Source: Artemia franciscana (Eukaryota > Arthropoda > Branchiopoda > Anostraca > Artemiidae). From it: a stretch of 64,000 bases of DNA. The notes beneath the pieces are model-generated. The model was not told where the DNA came from. It ran no database searches and worked only from the letters and a program-made list of their open reading frames with translations. The stretch lies in the NCBI RefSeq assembly GCF_032884065.1, contig NW_027062665.1, forward strand, positions 2,843,266-2,907,265, written 5' to 3'. Made by a program: the position numbers and the translations under genes. This document shows, piece after piece, positions 21,521 through 32,890 of the stretch; within the stretch, counting starts at the first letter, position 1; each line of letters opens with the position of its first letter.

Positions 21521-23621
21521 TGCCATCGCCCTTCTTCCATGGTTAATCTGCTGAGCTGGATCTGTGGCCTCCACCTCTTTGTTTGTGACACCTTGCTTTG
21601 GTGTTGGAGACTCCACTGTACGGGGGTCCGTAGTCTCTTGGGAATCAGCTAAGGGATCAGGAACATTTTTCGATGGCGAGACGCTCGAAGTTTCGACTTG
21701 GCAACTAGCACCATTGTGCAGGTCAGTCACCATAGGGTCTTGTCTTGATGTGTATTCTGTTATGGCGGAACGTCCCTCCTTCTTCGAGACACACATAGTA
21801 TGAACGAGGGCTGTCGCCAGTCTTGCAAACTGTTGCCTTCTTCCAGGTTCCCTGGTCAGTCAACTGAGCCCACACTTTCCAACCCGTTTTCAGTGGTTCC
21901 ATATTCCTTGCATGCTGATTATAGTGTTTGCTTTGTGCCTCTTGGGCCTTCTCCCTCTGTTGTCTGAATCGGTCAAATTGGAAGGCTCCTGGTTGCAAAG
22001 TTTGTGTGATGCTGGGCAGGAGTGATCTCAGTTGGCGTCCCACCATTATTTGAGCTGGGGCAAATCCATCAATGGGTGTGTTCTGATGCTCCAATAGTGC
22101 CAGATACGGGTCACTCTTGCTCTCAGCGGCCTTAACCAAGAGTCGTTTAGCTATTTGAACAGCCTTTTCACTTAAGCTGTTGGACTGAGGGTAGTTTGGG
22201 CTTGAGGTTGAGTGTAATATTCCCCAGTCAGTCATGAATTGCTCAACCCATATCGGACGAAGTGAAATTTCAGTTTGTTGATGACCTGCCGTGACGTGGT
22301 GTTTGTCAGGCAATCAACCTCAAAGAACCGACTCATATAATTGACAGTGACTATGTAATCCTGTCCGTTGTGCTGGAACAGGTCAGCAGCTACATGCTGG
22401 AATGGGTAGTTGGGTATTTTGTACAGGATCATTGGCTCCTTCTGTTGGTTCATGGCAAACTTGGCGCATACCTCGCAGTAGTTGACCAGCCTCTCGATAT
22501 CCCGAGTGATGCCTGGCCAGAATACAGACGTTCTTGCCCTCTCTTTGGTCTTCGCCACTCCTAAATGGGAAGAGTGTAATTGGCCTAATATGCCTGCTCT
22601 CATGGATCTCGGGATGACTATGCGCTCCCCTTTAACAACAAGGCCATCAAGTTCTGCCAACTCATGACGATAACTCCAGAAGGGCCCAAGTTTTCTGTCT
22701 AGGCTCTTTTTATTGTTTGGCCAACCCACTTGTATTGTTTCCAACAGGGAGTTCAGTGTTTCGTCTTTAGTCGTTTCTTTACATATTTGTGCAAGCCTTT
22801 GGCTTGCTATGGATACAGTTTGAAGGACTGAGTGAACCAGAATTTCCATGTCTACCTGCAACTCAATGTCTGTATCCGCAAAGTGCAGGCGGGATAGGGT
22901 GCCCGCTACAGGGATAGTCTTTCCAGGTTTGTATCTAAGCTTGATATCATATGGCTGAATAGCCAACATTATTTGCAGCCTTGGAGGTGCCCTTTGTATA
23001 GACTTCCCAAAAATCGACTCAAGAGGCTTGTGGTCTGTGGTCACGCATATCGTTCTTCTGAACAGATACTGGTGAAATCATTTGCAAGCAAAGGTTATTG
23101 CGAGCATCTCTTTTTCCATTTGGGAATAACGCTGCTCTGTCTCACTTAGAGAGTGAGATGCAAAAGCAACGGTTGCTCCATCTGTTGATAGCTGGGCACC
23201 CAGACCATGCTGGGAAGCATCTGTGATCACCTCTATCTCCTTGGCCTCTGGATCAAAGTAGTAGCATTCTGAATCCCTCTCTTGGCCTCCTCGTGGCTTG
23301 TATTCCATTCGAAGTTCTGCTGTTTGGACAGGTCTCTGAGGGGTTTGTTCAGCGTAGCCAGGTTGGATTGTATCTAGACAAGTAATTGTACGTTCCTAAT
23401 AATGTCTGTAGTTCCTCCTGGTTTCGGGGTGCGGGCATGTTTTCTAACGCCTGGGTTTTCTCTGGGTCTGGGGCAATGCAGCTTGTTGTCAGTCTGTGTC
23501 CGAAGTAGGTGATGGAAGTAGTGTCAAAAACACATTTTTTCTTTGTTAAACCGCACTACCTTGTCTCTTGCGGCTTGGAGTACTGCCCTCAGCTTGGCAT
23601 CATGTTCAGCATCACTACAAC
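21473..23621 (-). pseudogene. Gypsy-1 pol 3' part: RT end, RNase H, integrase
   Basis: On the element strand, after the Gypsy-2 insertion point, come EHDAKLRAVLQAARDKVVRF, YFGHRLTTSCIAPDPEKTQA and the RT connection. RNase H follows (EVITDASQHGLGAQLS; MEKEMLAI; TDHKPLESIF). The integrase zinc finger is HLGVAKTKERAR...VNYCEVCAKF, then come the core segments HVAADLF and RP-WVEQFMTDWGI...SPNYPQSNSLSEKAV (catalytic Glu region), and the C-terminus SGRQVKPPTKLNL at 21473. Frameshifts lie near 22240-22310 and 23045-23080. It would integrate element cDNA if intact, but the frames are broken. Confidence 0.8.
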
Positions 23622-23625
23622 CAAT
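23622..23625. other. Gypsy-2 target site duplication, left copy (CAAT)
   Basis: CAAT at 23622-23625 and again at 30472-30475 flanks the Gypsy-2 insertion. Removing the insertion and one CAAT keeps the Gypsy-1 RT frame open across the junction (DDIAGI on one side, CSDAEHDAK on the other), which supports the exact boundaries. Confidence 0.8.
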
Positions 23626-23787
23626 TGTTACAGGGGGGGGGTTTCTTATAAAGTTATTGGATTGTAGTGTTTCTTATAAATTTTAAGTTGGATTGTGGAA
23701 TGGGAGCTTTATAGTTAAGGGACATAAAGTGAGAGGGTTCTATTGACAAGTCTCTATAACCATGGAGATGAAATCATTATCATGACG
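23626..23787 (-). repeat. Gypsy-2 3' LTR, truncated
   Basis: 162 bases matching 29618-29780: a G-run next to TTACAG, GTTATTGGATTGTAG, GTTCTATTGACAAGTCTC, ATGGAGATGAAATCATTATC. Homology stops at ATGACG. Beyond it the sequence is the end of the integrase ORF, not U3. Confidence 0.8.
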
Positions 23788-25921
23788 GTTATATCGTGAT
23801 ACTGTTGTTCATCAGTAGCTGGATTAGTATAAAATGTACTCTGTCTAGTCTTAATTGGGTAATTAATGATATCCATTGCTTCTCTTAATGTTTGTTTTTG
23901 GGGCTGTTTGTCCCTTTGTGACTCTATGTCCCCAGGAGTCTGTATAGCCTTATTTAATTCATCGTGTAACGATAAAGGTCTGTCTATTGGTGAAATAGGG
24001 TTCACCAAATTGTCGGGGAAACGTTTTGGGGGGTAAGGGGTTGAAATTTTATCTGGAAAAATTTGTGACTTTGGAGAAATCGTATAGTCCAATCCTTCTG
24101 ACTCCTCACTGGAAGATGAATCACTATTCCTCCGTCTCCACGTAACAGGAGTACTTTTTGGGGGGTAACCATATTTGTCATGGTTAGAAATTCATTAAAG
24201 TTTTCCTCGTCACTACTGTTTTCAAAATATCCTTGTTTAAAATTAAAAGGTTTAAGCTCACTTAGTCTAGAGCGAGGTGGTTCATTTTCGTCTTCTGAGG
24301 TATTTGATGTTGAAGGTTGGGGGGTCCATGTTTCTGGGAATTTTCCCCTTTTTATACGACTAACATGGGTTTTATAGGTTTTTCCTGTTTTTGGTTTTAA
24401 TAGTTTAAATGTAACATTATTATCATACCTCTTAATTATTCTTAACGGTCCTAGGTGTCGGTCAGAAAGCTTCTTGCCGTCCGATTTGTTTTCATTTTTT
24501 AAGTAAACGCAATCTCCTACTTGGAAATCGAGTTTACCTTTGACGTTAGGAATACTTTTTGCCTCTTGCTTCCTTTTTGATTTTTCTATTTCTTGTTTTA
24601 CTAGTTTATAAGTTTTCCTCATTCTATTGATAAATTCCTGTTTATAATCTTGAGAATCATTATAATATTGTCGTGCCTCTATAATTTCATTATAGGGGAT
24701 TCTAAAGTCTCGTCCGAATAATATATAAAATGGGTTATCACGTATGACCTGGGAATAAGCTGTATTAATTACATTTGTTAAATAAGGTAAGGTTTCGTGC
24801 CAATCCCTGCGATTTTCTTTCGTATAAATGCTTAAAATATTAGAGAATAGTTTGTGTCTGTTTTCGATTTTCCCATTGGCCTGGGGGTGATAGGGGCTCG
24901 ATACCAATTTACTTATTTGAAGAAAAGACATTAAATCCTTGGTTACTTTTGACACGAAGTTAGGGCCATTATCGCTTAATACTGTATTAGGAATACCGAA
25001 ATTAAAGAATATTTTAGCAAGAGCTTTCGACGTTGCATACGCGCTTTGATTTCTTAATGGTTTAGCAAATGTGAAACCGGAAAAGTGATCAATTACTGAC
25101 AGTACACAGTTGTGTCCTTCATTAGACGTGGGTAGTCCTCCGCTAGTACCATATAAATCAAAAGAAACTATATCAAATGGGAACCGGGCCATAGGCGTTC
25201 TTCCTATCGCTGGATTAGGGTAGACTTGAGGATTTTTTCTTAAATTACATGTTTCACAATTATTAACGTAATTTTTTAACTTTGTTAAGGGTGAAGTAAC
25301 GAAAAAGTATTGTTTTAATCTATAGAAAGTTTTATCTATTCCCAGATGACCTCCCACTTCAGAATGAAAAAATCCAAAAGCGGGTTTTTCCAAAATTTGG
25401 GGTAACACTGATACAATGGAAGTTTGATTTCTTTTATCGCTATGGGTCATTATTTTACATAGTATTTGTTCATCTAAATCGTAATAATAATTATCAATTT
25501 CTTTTTTAAAAGATTTCATTTCATTGGGTAGCTCTTTATCATATAAGAAATATTCTATTAGAGCAGCGCAAATGTTGTCTTTCTTTTGATATATTTTTAT
25601 ATTACTTAAAGATAGTGGGCTGTCTTTGTGTTTTTCTTCTGCCAAAATATTGGTCTGCATTTTTAAATTCTTATTTTTTGGAGCATGTTTTCCTTTTATC
25701 GTGTTAATTTCTTCATTTTCAACTTCTAAGGGGGCATTATCTGGAACTCTACTAAGGTAGTCGCATGGGGCGTTTTGTTTTCCCTTAAGATGTTCAAATT
25801 CATAATCTAAATCCTGGATTTTTAAGATCCATCTCGCGAGGATTCCGAACGGCTTTTTGAAAGTCTGTAGGTATTGAAGACTTTTATGATCGGAACGTAG
25901 TTTAAATTTTCTCCCTACCAA
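23754..25921 (-). pseudogene. Gypsy-2 integrase region (RNase H end, integrase, Pro-rich tail)
   Basis: The reading frame 25921-24002 (639 codons) starts in the last part of RNase H (FKLRSDHKSLQYLQ; KGKQNAPCDYLSRV). It then has the HHCC finger (HLGIDKTFYRLK...NCETCNLRK), the integrase core with D, D and E boxes (FDIVSFDLYG; VLSDNGPNFVSK; PYHPQANGKIENRHK) and the GPY/F module (RHLGPLRIIKRYDNN; HVSRIKRG). Near 24180 a frameshift moves the true frame to 24092-23754. That frame carries a Pro/Ser-rich tail (YPPKSTPVTWRRR; ISTPYPPKRFPDN) and runs into the truncated LTR. The core catalytic residues are present, but the frame is broken at both ends. Confidence 0.85.
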
Positions 25922-25954
25922 GTAATGTTTAAATTTTTCTAAATGGTGGATAAT

Positions 25955-26479
25955 CTATAATAATTCAAGTTGTGTCGCAGAATAATTACTTTCTCCAGGT
26001 GTAAGAGTACGCGAAGCATATGCTATAACTTTTTCTTCTCCGTTTATTATTTGGGAGAAAATCGCCCCAATCCCCTTGGTTGAGGCATCCGTAGTAACAA
26101 CGAATTGTCCTGTTTGGAAGTCGGGTAAACATAAGATAGGTTCTGAAGTCAAAGCCTTTTTCAAATGATCTAATAAATATTGAGCTATTTTAGACCACGT
26201 AATTTTTTGGGGGTTCCCTCTAGTGAGGTCCGTGAGAGGTTTTGCTACTTGTGCGTAATTTCTTATAAATTTTCGAAAGTAGCTCATTAATCCTAAGATT
26301 CCTCGTAATTGTTTAATTGTTTGAGGGGGTTTTATATTTTTAACAGATTCTATCTTTTCAGGGTCTAGGGAAATTTGTCCTTGTGTTACCACTACTCCTA
26401 AAAATTTTAGTTTGGTTTGAAAAAGATTTACTTTTTCTGGTCTACATTTTAAATTACCTTCTCTAAATTTCTCAAACAC
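25955..26479 (-). pseudogene. Gypsy-2 RT thumb/connection and RNase H N-terminus
   Basis: Encodes GNLKCRPEKVNLFQTKLKFL (RT thumb), LRGILGLMSYFRKFI (connection), then RNase H: FVVTTDASTKGIGAIFSQ (first catalytic Asp), VIAYASRTLTPGESNYS and ATQLELL (catalytic Glu). A TAG at about 25953 separates it from the next frame, which starts 30 bases on with LVGRKFKLRSDHKSL. The gap is a single stop, so this damage is recent. Confidence 0.8.
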
Positions 26480-28097
26480 TTTTGCTAGGGTTACAAATGA
26501 TCTTCCGTATCTTTGTCCATAGCTATGACGTCATCAACAAAATGAATTATGTTATTTAGGCCTCTTAGTAAATGTCTACAAGTGCATTGTGGTCTACACA
26601 ATGCACTTGAAATGGTTTTTAGTCCAAACGGTACTCTTAAGTATTCATAAGAACCACATTCTGATGTTGAAAAAGCTGTTTTAAAAATATCAGCCTCTGC
26701 TATTTTTACTTGATGATAGCCTTGTGTTAAGTCTAGGGAGGTAAATATTTTATTTTTATTTGATATGGAGTCTAGAATTTCGTCAATTCAAGGTAGGGGA
26801 AATTTGTCACTTACTCCTGTTTATTTAAAGCTCTATAATCTACCACAAGTCTAAGGTCATTATTCTTTTTCGGGACTAAAATAACGGGGGCAGAGTATGG
26901 GCTTATGCTTGGTCTTATGATTCGATTTTTTTCGAGTTCATGTATTTTGTTTATTAGCCATTCTTTATGTTTATAAGGAATCCTGTATGGTTGTTTTGCA
27001 ACTGGCGGCCCTGTAGTTTGTATTGCATGTTCATAAAATGGGATAAGTCCTATGTCGTCTTCAGATGTTGAAAAGACATCTCTATATTCCCATAATAAGT
27101 CGCATAATTTTTGTTTTAATGAAACATCGGTTATGTGACTTAGTTCGAATTTTTCAAGAAATTGAGATCTCGTCAGTGGATATTCTTTGTCAACTTGAAC
27201 ATTGATATTATTCACTAAGTTTTTTTCCGAATTTTTCCAATTGTTAATATCGGATTCCGATACTATTTGTATCTCTACTAAACATGTACCTTTACTTAGG
27301 GTAATTAGGTCGTTTTCGTGGGTGTTCGTTACCCAAATATAACCTTCACCCTTTTCGTAATTTATAATTTGTTCTTCGCAAACTACATTTTTCGGGAGAT
27401 CTTCCGACGGCGATGCTACCCAAATTTCATTTTTATCATTAACTGGTTCTAACATTTGTGGTATTTGGACCCTCTGCATTGATTTAGGGGGAATTTTAGT
27501 TTTTCGCACTACGAATCCATAATACTTTTCGTTATGACTTTCTTTTATTGAGTTAAGGATATTATCTTCTGGTTTTTTCCTGGGAGTTTCTATATTCGCT
27601 AGTTTTTTCCATAAATATAAAATTTCTTGAATTTGTCTCTCTCTATACTCCTTCATGTTGCCTATGTTTTCCTTTACCTTGTTTGCTCGTATGTTATTTA
27701 TCTCTGATTTGGTTTTTGTCGGATATATAAACTTTGAATTTGCTACATCTAATAATATTTTATTGGCTTTTAAAAAGTTAGCGCCTATTATCGCCTTGTA
27801 TGGAAAATTTTTACAAACTATAAATCGAGTATAGAAATTTCTGTTATCTTTGCGCAAGGCTAGGTACACAGTGCCTTTTACATCCAGGTCATGTCCGGTC
27901 ACGCTTGATAAATTGGGACAGATATTGCTTATTCGTCGTTTAATATAATTGGGTAATTTGTTAAATACGGATGTATTTATCACATTTACTGTTGCCCCTG
28001 AATCTATAAGGGCTGAGAAATAAATATTTCCTGCATTAAAATTTTCAAATACTGGTAACATATTATTATTTTTTGCGCTTAAAAATGGTATAATCAC
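26480..28097 (-). pseudogene. Gypsy-2 protease and reverse transcriptase
   Basis: The frame 28097-26811 (428 codons) has the aspartic protease motif YFSALIDSGATVNVINTS (DSG in place of the usual DTG), with AIIGANFLK as the second protease motif. The RT N-terminus follows (KNRIIRPSISPYSAPVILV and LRLVVDYRALNKQ). A frame break at about 26811 follows. The remaining palm lies at 26480-26810: KNKIFTSLDLTQGYHQVKI (motif A), a GLK-type motif B, and IIHFVDDVIAMDKDTE (motif C, VDD at about 26530). The function is replication of the element's RNA into cDNA. Confidence 0.8.
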
Positions 28098-28107
28098 TGG
28101 CGGGTAC

Positions 28108-29311
28108 CTATAAATTATCTTGCCACCAAATTTTGGTCCTAGGAATTTTGGAGGCTTGAGTCGTTTCCCTGGGGTTCCCAGATTTCGGGTGTAGAGTTTT
28201 CATTGGTTCTATTTTGGTTTTCTTGATCATTAATTGAAGTTGAGTTGTTATATGGGTTCCGTCGGCTGATAAAGTTACCTCTTGTGTTTCTATTCCAACC
28301 ATTGTTAGGTTGGTTTGTCCTTCCGCGATACCCTCCGCGATACTGATTCGTACTGCGTTGGAAATTTGGGTTGGGTAATTACCTCTTGTTAAAAAGGTAT
28401 TCCCTCGATTGCCTCTAGGGGCGTACCCAGTATAGTTTGTCCCCCTGGACAAACGGTTGCTCGATCCTCTAAAATTCGGGCGATAATTATTGTTTGTAAA
28501 ACAATTTCTTGCAATATGACCTAACCTGTTACAGGCGTAGCACTTTAGTGGTTCATTGTTGGCTTGTGTCCTCATTTGATTATTGGGGGCAAAGCGTACT
28601 TGTCTTGAAGGTGTGGTGGTTCGAATTTGGTTTCGAAGCGGTTTTGGCGATGATTCTCTGGAGAAAATCGCGGAGAGGGATCTCTTGATTTTATAGCTGT
28701 TTTACTTTCTACCGCATTTATTGATAGTTTTTGATGCTGCAGGACTATGGAATCGATTTCCACGGCTGTCTCTATCTCCTGAACTGCCAGTTCTAAGTTG
28801 TTGATATTTTTGGAAATTAAGAGACGATATAGTTTTGGGTTGAGTCCCTGTTTAAATGCGTTTAGTATTATTTTTTCATACAATTCCCCTTCACCTGGAC
28901 CGTATCACGCTTCTGTTGCGATTCTAATTTTATTTAAATATTCTCTTACGTTCTGGGTCTGTTCGAATGTTACTAACCCATGTTTTAGTTTGTTCAATGA
29001 ACTAGTATCGATGAATCTCTTTTGAAAAGCCTGTTGCAATAGCTCTATTGAGTTAATTGTCGAGTTGGCTTCTGTTCCTACGGTATTTTCAATTTGTTTT
29101 AAAAATGTCAAAGCCTGTCCTTTTAGTCTTAAGAGTAGCATGTTTTTAGTACTTTTAAGTCAATTTTTTTCATTTCAACAAATTGTCCTAAATGGATGTT
29201 GAATTGATCTACATCTGTATCATCTTCATAATCAGGTAATGATTTTGCAATTTCTACCGAAGTTGCAATAATTTGTTGCGCTTTTAATAATTCATCTTGT
29301 TCCTGAGCCAT
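28108..29311 (-). pseudogene. Gypsy-2 gag
   Basis: Gag spans three frames. 29311-29129 begins MAQEQDELLKAQQIIATSVE. 29141-28905 has LLRLKGQALTFLKQI and LNKLKHGLVTFEQTQNVREY, typical Gypsy gag helices. 28883-28572 has MYEKIILNAFKQGLNPKLYR, then the nucleocapsid part 28575-28108 with one zinc knuckle, CYACNRLGHIARNC (CX2CX4HX4C), and an Arg/Gly/Asn-rich tail. A TGA around 28905 and small frameshifts break it. The product would package element RNA. Confidence 0.75.
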
Positions 29312-29597
29312 ATTTGTTATTTTAGTTCAGTTTTTCTTTAAGGAATTATTGAAGCTATGTGGTATATAAAATTTTAGTTTTCATTTAAAATTTATTGGTA
29401 TTTAACTACTGAAGATTCTAATTATTTTTAGATGGGGTACACACAAAAAAATACATAAGTACAAATAAAATTATACTGCACTTAAATAATGTAAAATTAA
29501 ATGCACTTAAAAATCAAAAAATAATTTGTAAATAATTATATTTGTCTAGGGTAGCAGGCAGTCATGTTGTCAGGCGTATACAGTTCCTTTAATGTCT

Positions 29598-29615
29598 CTA
29601 TTGACGACCGCGCCA
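29598..29615 (-). other. Gypsy-2 primer binding site
   Basis: On the element strand, two bases after the LTR end (GTAATA), the sequence is TGGCGCGGTCGTCAATAG. It starts TGG, complementary to a tRNA CCA end, as expected for an LTR retrotransposon PBS. The matching tRNA was not identified. Confidence 0.65.
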
Positions 29616-29617
29616 GA

Positions 29618-30471
29618 TATTACGGGGGGGGGGGGTTATTTATAAAGTTATTGGATTGTAGCGTTTCTTATAAATTTAAGTTGGATTGTGGCATGGGAGC
29701 TTTATAGTTAAGGGACATGGAGTGAAAGGGTTCTATTGACAAGTCTCTATAACCATGGAGATGAAATCATTATCATGACGTTTAGGTCTGCCAAGATGGG
29801 CAGATTCCCTTGGGAACGAACCAGTAGACAATAGGAACTGTACCTGTACCTTGACTCAAAGACAAACACAATTATTGACAATAATTTTATTTTCTTACTT
29901 CATATACAACTTCAGGTAAAATGACTCCAATGAAAGATAGCAGTATAATGTGCATCAAAGAGTGACTACAAAAAAACTGAATTACACTCCTAACTTTTGG
30001 TTCACCTTATATATCCCGAATCAACCCGGATTTCTAAATTAAGCACTGGGTAGACTGACCTCAGAAATGTTGCAACACAACTCTTATTTTGATTATACAA
30101 CATATGGCCTAACCTCCTTGCAAAGATTTATTACAACGAGGGTTTTCACCTCCAGTTTGTTGACCAGACCAGAAATAGAAATCTGGTTTCTAATTGGCTT
30201 TATTCAAAAGTTTGAATCTAATTTTGGTAGTCAAAAAAGTAACATTTTTTGCTTGCAGTAAGATATGTACCAAAGGTAAAAAGTATCATTTTTTGCTTGC
30301 TATAAAACTTGTGCCAAAAAAACACAAATCCTATGAGATAATGAATTTACACTTAAAATCTTTATATGTACAAGAGATTCTTATTTTGAAACCTTCTAAA
30401 GTGAATGAAATGAGAGATTTGGTTTTGAGTTCTGAAAAGGGGGGAGGGGGGCTGCTGGTCCATATATCACA
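29618..30471 (-). repeat. Gypsy-2 5' LTR
   Basis: The inner edge is fixed by the match to the 3' LTR and the PBS. The outer edge is fixed by the CAAT target duplication at 30472-30475 and by the TG start on the element strand (TGTGATATATGGACC). The length is 854 bases. Bases 29781-30471 have no counterpart at the 3' end. A separate insertion within this LTR cannot be excluded. Confidence 0.65.
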
Positions 30472-30475
30472 CAAT

Positions 30476-31828
30476 GCCTGCAATATCATCAATGATCAGC
30501 CCGATATCCAGTTCTGTAAAGACCTCCTACGTCTTTCGCTGGTATTCATCCTACACTGAAATCAATCCAAATGGGTATTGGTTCCATTTATACCGGCCAT
30601 ACATGGTGTTGAATGTTGTCAATTCAGATGATGGTTTGTCCTACACCATTGACCAGTATCCATTTTAGGCATCCATCTTAAAGAACTTCTTTGCACCTTT
30701 GCACTTCGCTGCTACTTCATCAAATAAGGGTATAGGGTAATGCAGTCTCTTAATTGCTCTGTTTAAATCAACAGGGTTCAAACAGATCCTTAGAACCAAG
30801 GAATTCACCCACTGTGTTGGCTTGGTCACTTTTTCTATGACTCCAAGTGACTCCAGTCTGTCTAACTCCTCTTTGAACTTAGCTTGTAGTGCAAAAGGAA
30901 CCCGTTTTGGTGGTTGTATAGTAGGGATTACACCCTCTTTCAGATATATTTTACAGGTTCCAGGCAGTGTCCCTATGCCCTCAAAGACAACACTGAATTC
31001 GTTTAAGAGTTTTTGGATGACTGGTCTGATTGGGGCTGGATTGCTGACACTGAGGACAAACTTGATCAGCTGAAGTCGTTTGCTGGACTGGCGGCTGAGG
31101 ATGGGTGCTCTATCTGTGCAGACCACATGGAAGGTATGGGTCTGGGGGGTTTGGTTCTTGTATTGAACTTTTAGGTTGGCTGTCCCCAGTACCTTTAGCT
31201 GTTCTCTGGTGTAGCTGGTCAGCACATCAGTAGTCGGCAGCAGTACTGGCTTTCTTGCCAATTTGTTGAAGTCTTTGAGTGGCAAAATATTGGCCTCAGC
31301 ACCAGTGTCTATGTTGAACGCCAATTCACTATCGTTTTCTGTCAGTTTTATCAGAGCATAAGGCTTTTCCACCTTTTCTTCTGTGGAAATGGACTCAATC
31401 ATGAATTCTCTCCCATCTTCCACTTTGCTTCTTGTTTCAAGTTCATGTACTACTTTGCTCTTGCACATTTTGGCAAAATGGTTCATCTTCCTGCCTTTGC
31501 TGCACTGCTTCCCTTTTGCTGGGCACTTATGGCTTCTTGAGTATGGGCCACCACAGAAATAGCATGCAGGGGAATTTTTTTGTCTTTGAACCACTTCCAC
31601 CTCCTGCTTAATTGGAATCTGCACCTGTTCGTTAAGCATGAGTGCTTGGGTCTCTTGCACAGTTTCTATAACTCGACTGCACTCAACTTTTCTTGCCAAG
31701 GTAAGTGTGGCTCCCTCACTGAGAAGCTGCTCACGGATTCTTGCATTCTTGACTCCAAAGACCAACTGATCTTGAACTAGCTGGTCTTCTAGGGTATCAA
31801 ATTCACAACCCTTGGCAAGTACTTTCAA
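30476..31828 (-). pseudogene. Gypsy-1 zinc knuckles, protease and RT N-terminal half
   Basis: The long frame 31828-30665 (387 codons) begins in gag (MKVLAKGCEFDTLEDQLVQD). Knuckle 1 is CYFCGGPYSRSHKC. Knuckle 2 is CSKGRKMNHFAKMC, which lacks the second Cys. The protease motif is FNIDTGAEANILP, and the RT start is RVPFALQAKFKEELDRLESL and GVIEKVTKPTQWVNSLV. From 30660 to 30476, another frame with an in-frame stop gives AKNGYWSMV, FNTMYGRYKW, PFGLIS and LIIDDIAGI (motif C-type DD). There the Gypsy-2 insertion interrupts it. Confidence 0.8.
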
Positions 31829-32179
31829 CTGAGTGACATATGACTCAATGGTCTCTCCATCCGCTTGGTTTCTCTGATGAAAGATGTATCTGGCAAAGAT
31901 GGGTTTGCACTTGGCTGAATATAATTCTTGAACTTGTCTAGATATACTTTTGGCTTGTTTGCCTCCGCGTCAGTTAAGGTCCAAGTGGAGAACACATCCT
32001 GTCCTTTTTCTCCAGACCAGTAAGTATGAGCATTTCACTGCATCTGATTTTCCACTTAGTGGACCAGAAAACATGAGCTCACAATGTCTCTTAATTTTTC
32101 TCCATTCTGATTTTAGGTTGGGGCTTGACCAGTTGATTGATGGAGCTGGTGTACTATCCATGTTGAACTTCTGACACCA
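31829..32179 (-). pseudogene. Gypsy-1 gag N-terminus and primer binding site
   Basis: Directly after the 5' LTR on the element strand is TGGTGTCAGAAGTTCAAC (32162-32179), a TGG-starting PBS of the kind seen in Mag-like elements. It is followed at 32161 by the gag start MDSTPAPSINWSSPNLKSEW and FSGPLSGKSDAVKCSYLLVW. A frameshift near 31970 separates it from the downstream gag/pol frame. Confidence 0.7.
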
Positions 32180-32319
32180 TACAATGATTTCTTTGATGTA
32201 CTATTCAGTTAATACATATATTTGACCCAAGCACCTGTAACAAAAGCATAATAAGGCAACTGCAAGCAAGCACACAAGCATTAGCATTAATATATAAGCA
32301 AAAGCAAGCAATAAGTTCA
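32180..32319 (-). repeat. Gypsy-1 5' LTR
   Basis: 140 bases matching 21109-21248. On the plus strand it begins TACAATGATTTCTTTGATG and ends GCAATAAGTTCA. The flanking sequence continues with AATTAAGTTCAACTACTGG, which repeats a few LTR-edge bases and obscures any target duplication. Confidence 0.85.
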
Positions 32320-32890
32320 ATTAAGTTCAACTACTGGTCTAGCAGGATGGGGAGAGGGGGTTACACATAGTCTCAATGATCACAGACTTCTTTGGGAGGA
32401 TTACAGTAACCCACAGAGCTTCTTTGTCTGTGTAATTTGGGAGATTAAGGGTTGAACATGGTATATGACTATCTATGTGAATAGAAACAATTTCTCCTCC
32501 ATATTTTGAACTGTCAGTGTGTACCCAGTCTTGTCTGTGGCATGTACCATTGTATGGCAACCTTACTGCTTGGTATCTCATGGCTGAGATTGGTCTCAAC
32601 AATGCATATAATAGCTGGTTTGACATAGTTCAATAAATAGAGGAACTGGTCAAATTCAGTTGTGAAACTTTATGTATTGCAGTAAACTACTGCAGATAAG
32701 ACTGAATACATTGTACATGGGTACACAAAAGGTTTTTGACAAGAGATCAGCTTGGTCCAAGGCTTATTTTGATGAATTGTAACTAGGTAAGAAATATCTT
32801 TGGGTGGTTAGCCTTTATGTTGGAGCTGGTGCCCCCACATAGATTGTATCCATGGAGTAGAGCATTTGGATGACACTTCTCACAATTCAA
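32320..32890 (-). pseudogene. CR1/Jockey-like LINE, endonuclease N-half (right host half)
   Basis: Read on the minus strand with frameshifts: FDQFLYLLNYVKPAIICIVE (the catalytic ETWL-type Glu region), SKYGGEIVSIHID (cf. GGGV-IYI), CSTLNLPNYTDKEALWVTVI and LPKKSVIIETMCNPLSPS, the position where VYRPP normally occurs. The LINE then stops at the Gypsy-1 LTR and resumes at 21108. The two halves together give most of an APE-type endonuclease in the correct order. Confidence 0.65.

Larger units (their letters stand above)
23626..30471 (-). mobile_element. Gypsy-2, LTR retrotransposon nested inside Gypsy-1
   Basis: A 6,846-base insertion in the RT gene of Gypsy-1, flanked by CAAT on both sides. In minus orientation: 5' LTR (29618-30471, beginning TGTGATATATGG), PBS, gag with one CCHC knuckle, protease, RT, RNase H, integrase, and a short 3' LTR remnant (23626-23787). 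The two LTRs share only about 162 bases at their 3' ends. The 3' LTR lacks about 690 bases, and no polypurine tract is seen. Coding frames are broken at about 28905, 26810-26480, 25940 and 24180. Confidence 0.85.
21109..32319 (-). mobile_element. Gypsy-1, Mag/CsRN1-like LTR retrotransposon (outer element)
   Basis: The element lies between two matching 140-bp LTRs (21109-21248 and 32180-32319), minus orientation. The order gag, zinc knuckles, protease, RT, RNase H, integrase is Gypsy (Metaviridae) order. Without the 6.85 kb Gypsy-2 insertion it is about 4.37 kb. The PBS next to the 5' LTR and the polypurine tract next to the 3' LTR are both recognisable. The tandem knuckles and the DTGAEANILP protease motif resemble Mag/CsRN1-type elements. 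Several stops and frameshifts make it inactive. It is inserted in the endonuclease region of the CR1-like LINE. No clear target duplication was found. Confidence 0.85.

Noticed and set aside
21101..32330. Target site duplication for Gypsy-1
   Set aside because: Flanks GTAAC and ATTAAG do not match, and the right LTR edge is followed by a partial repeat of the edge itself, so no duplication can be claimed.
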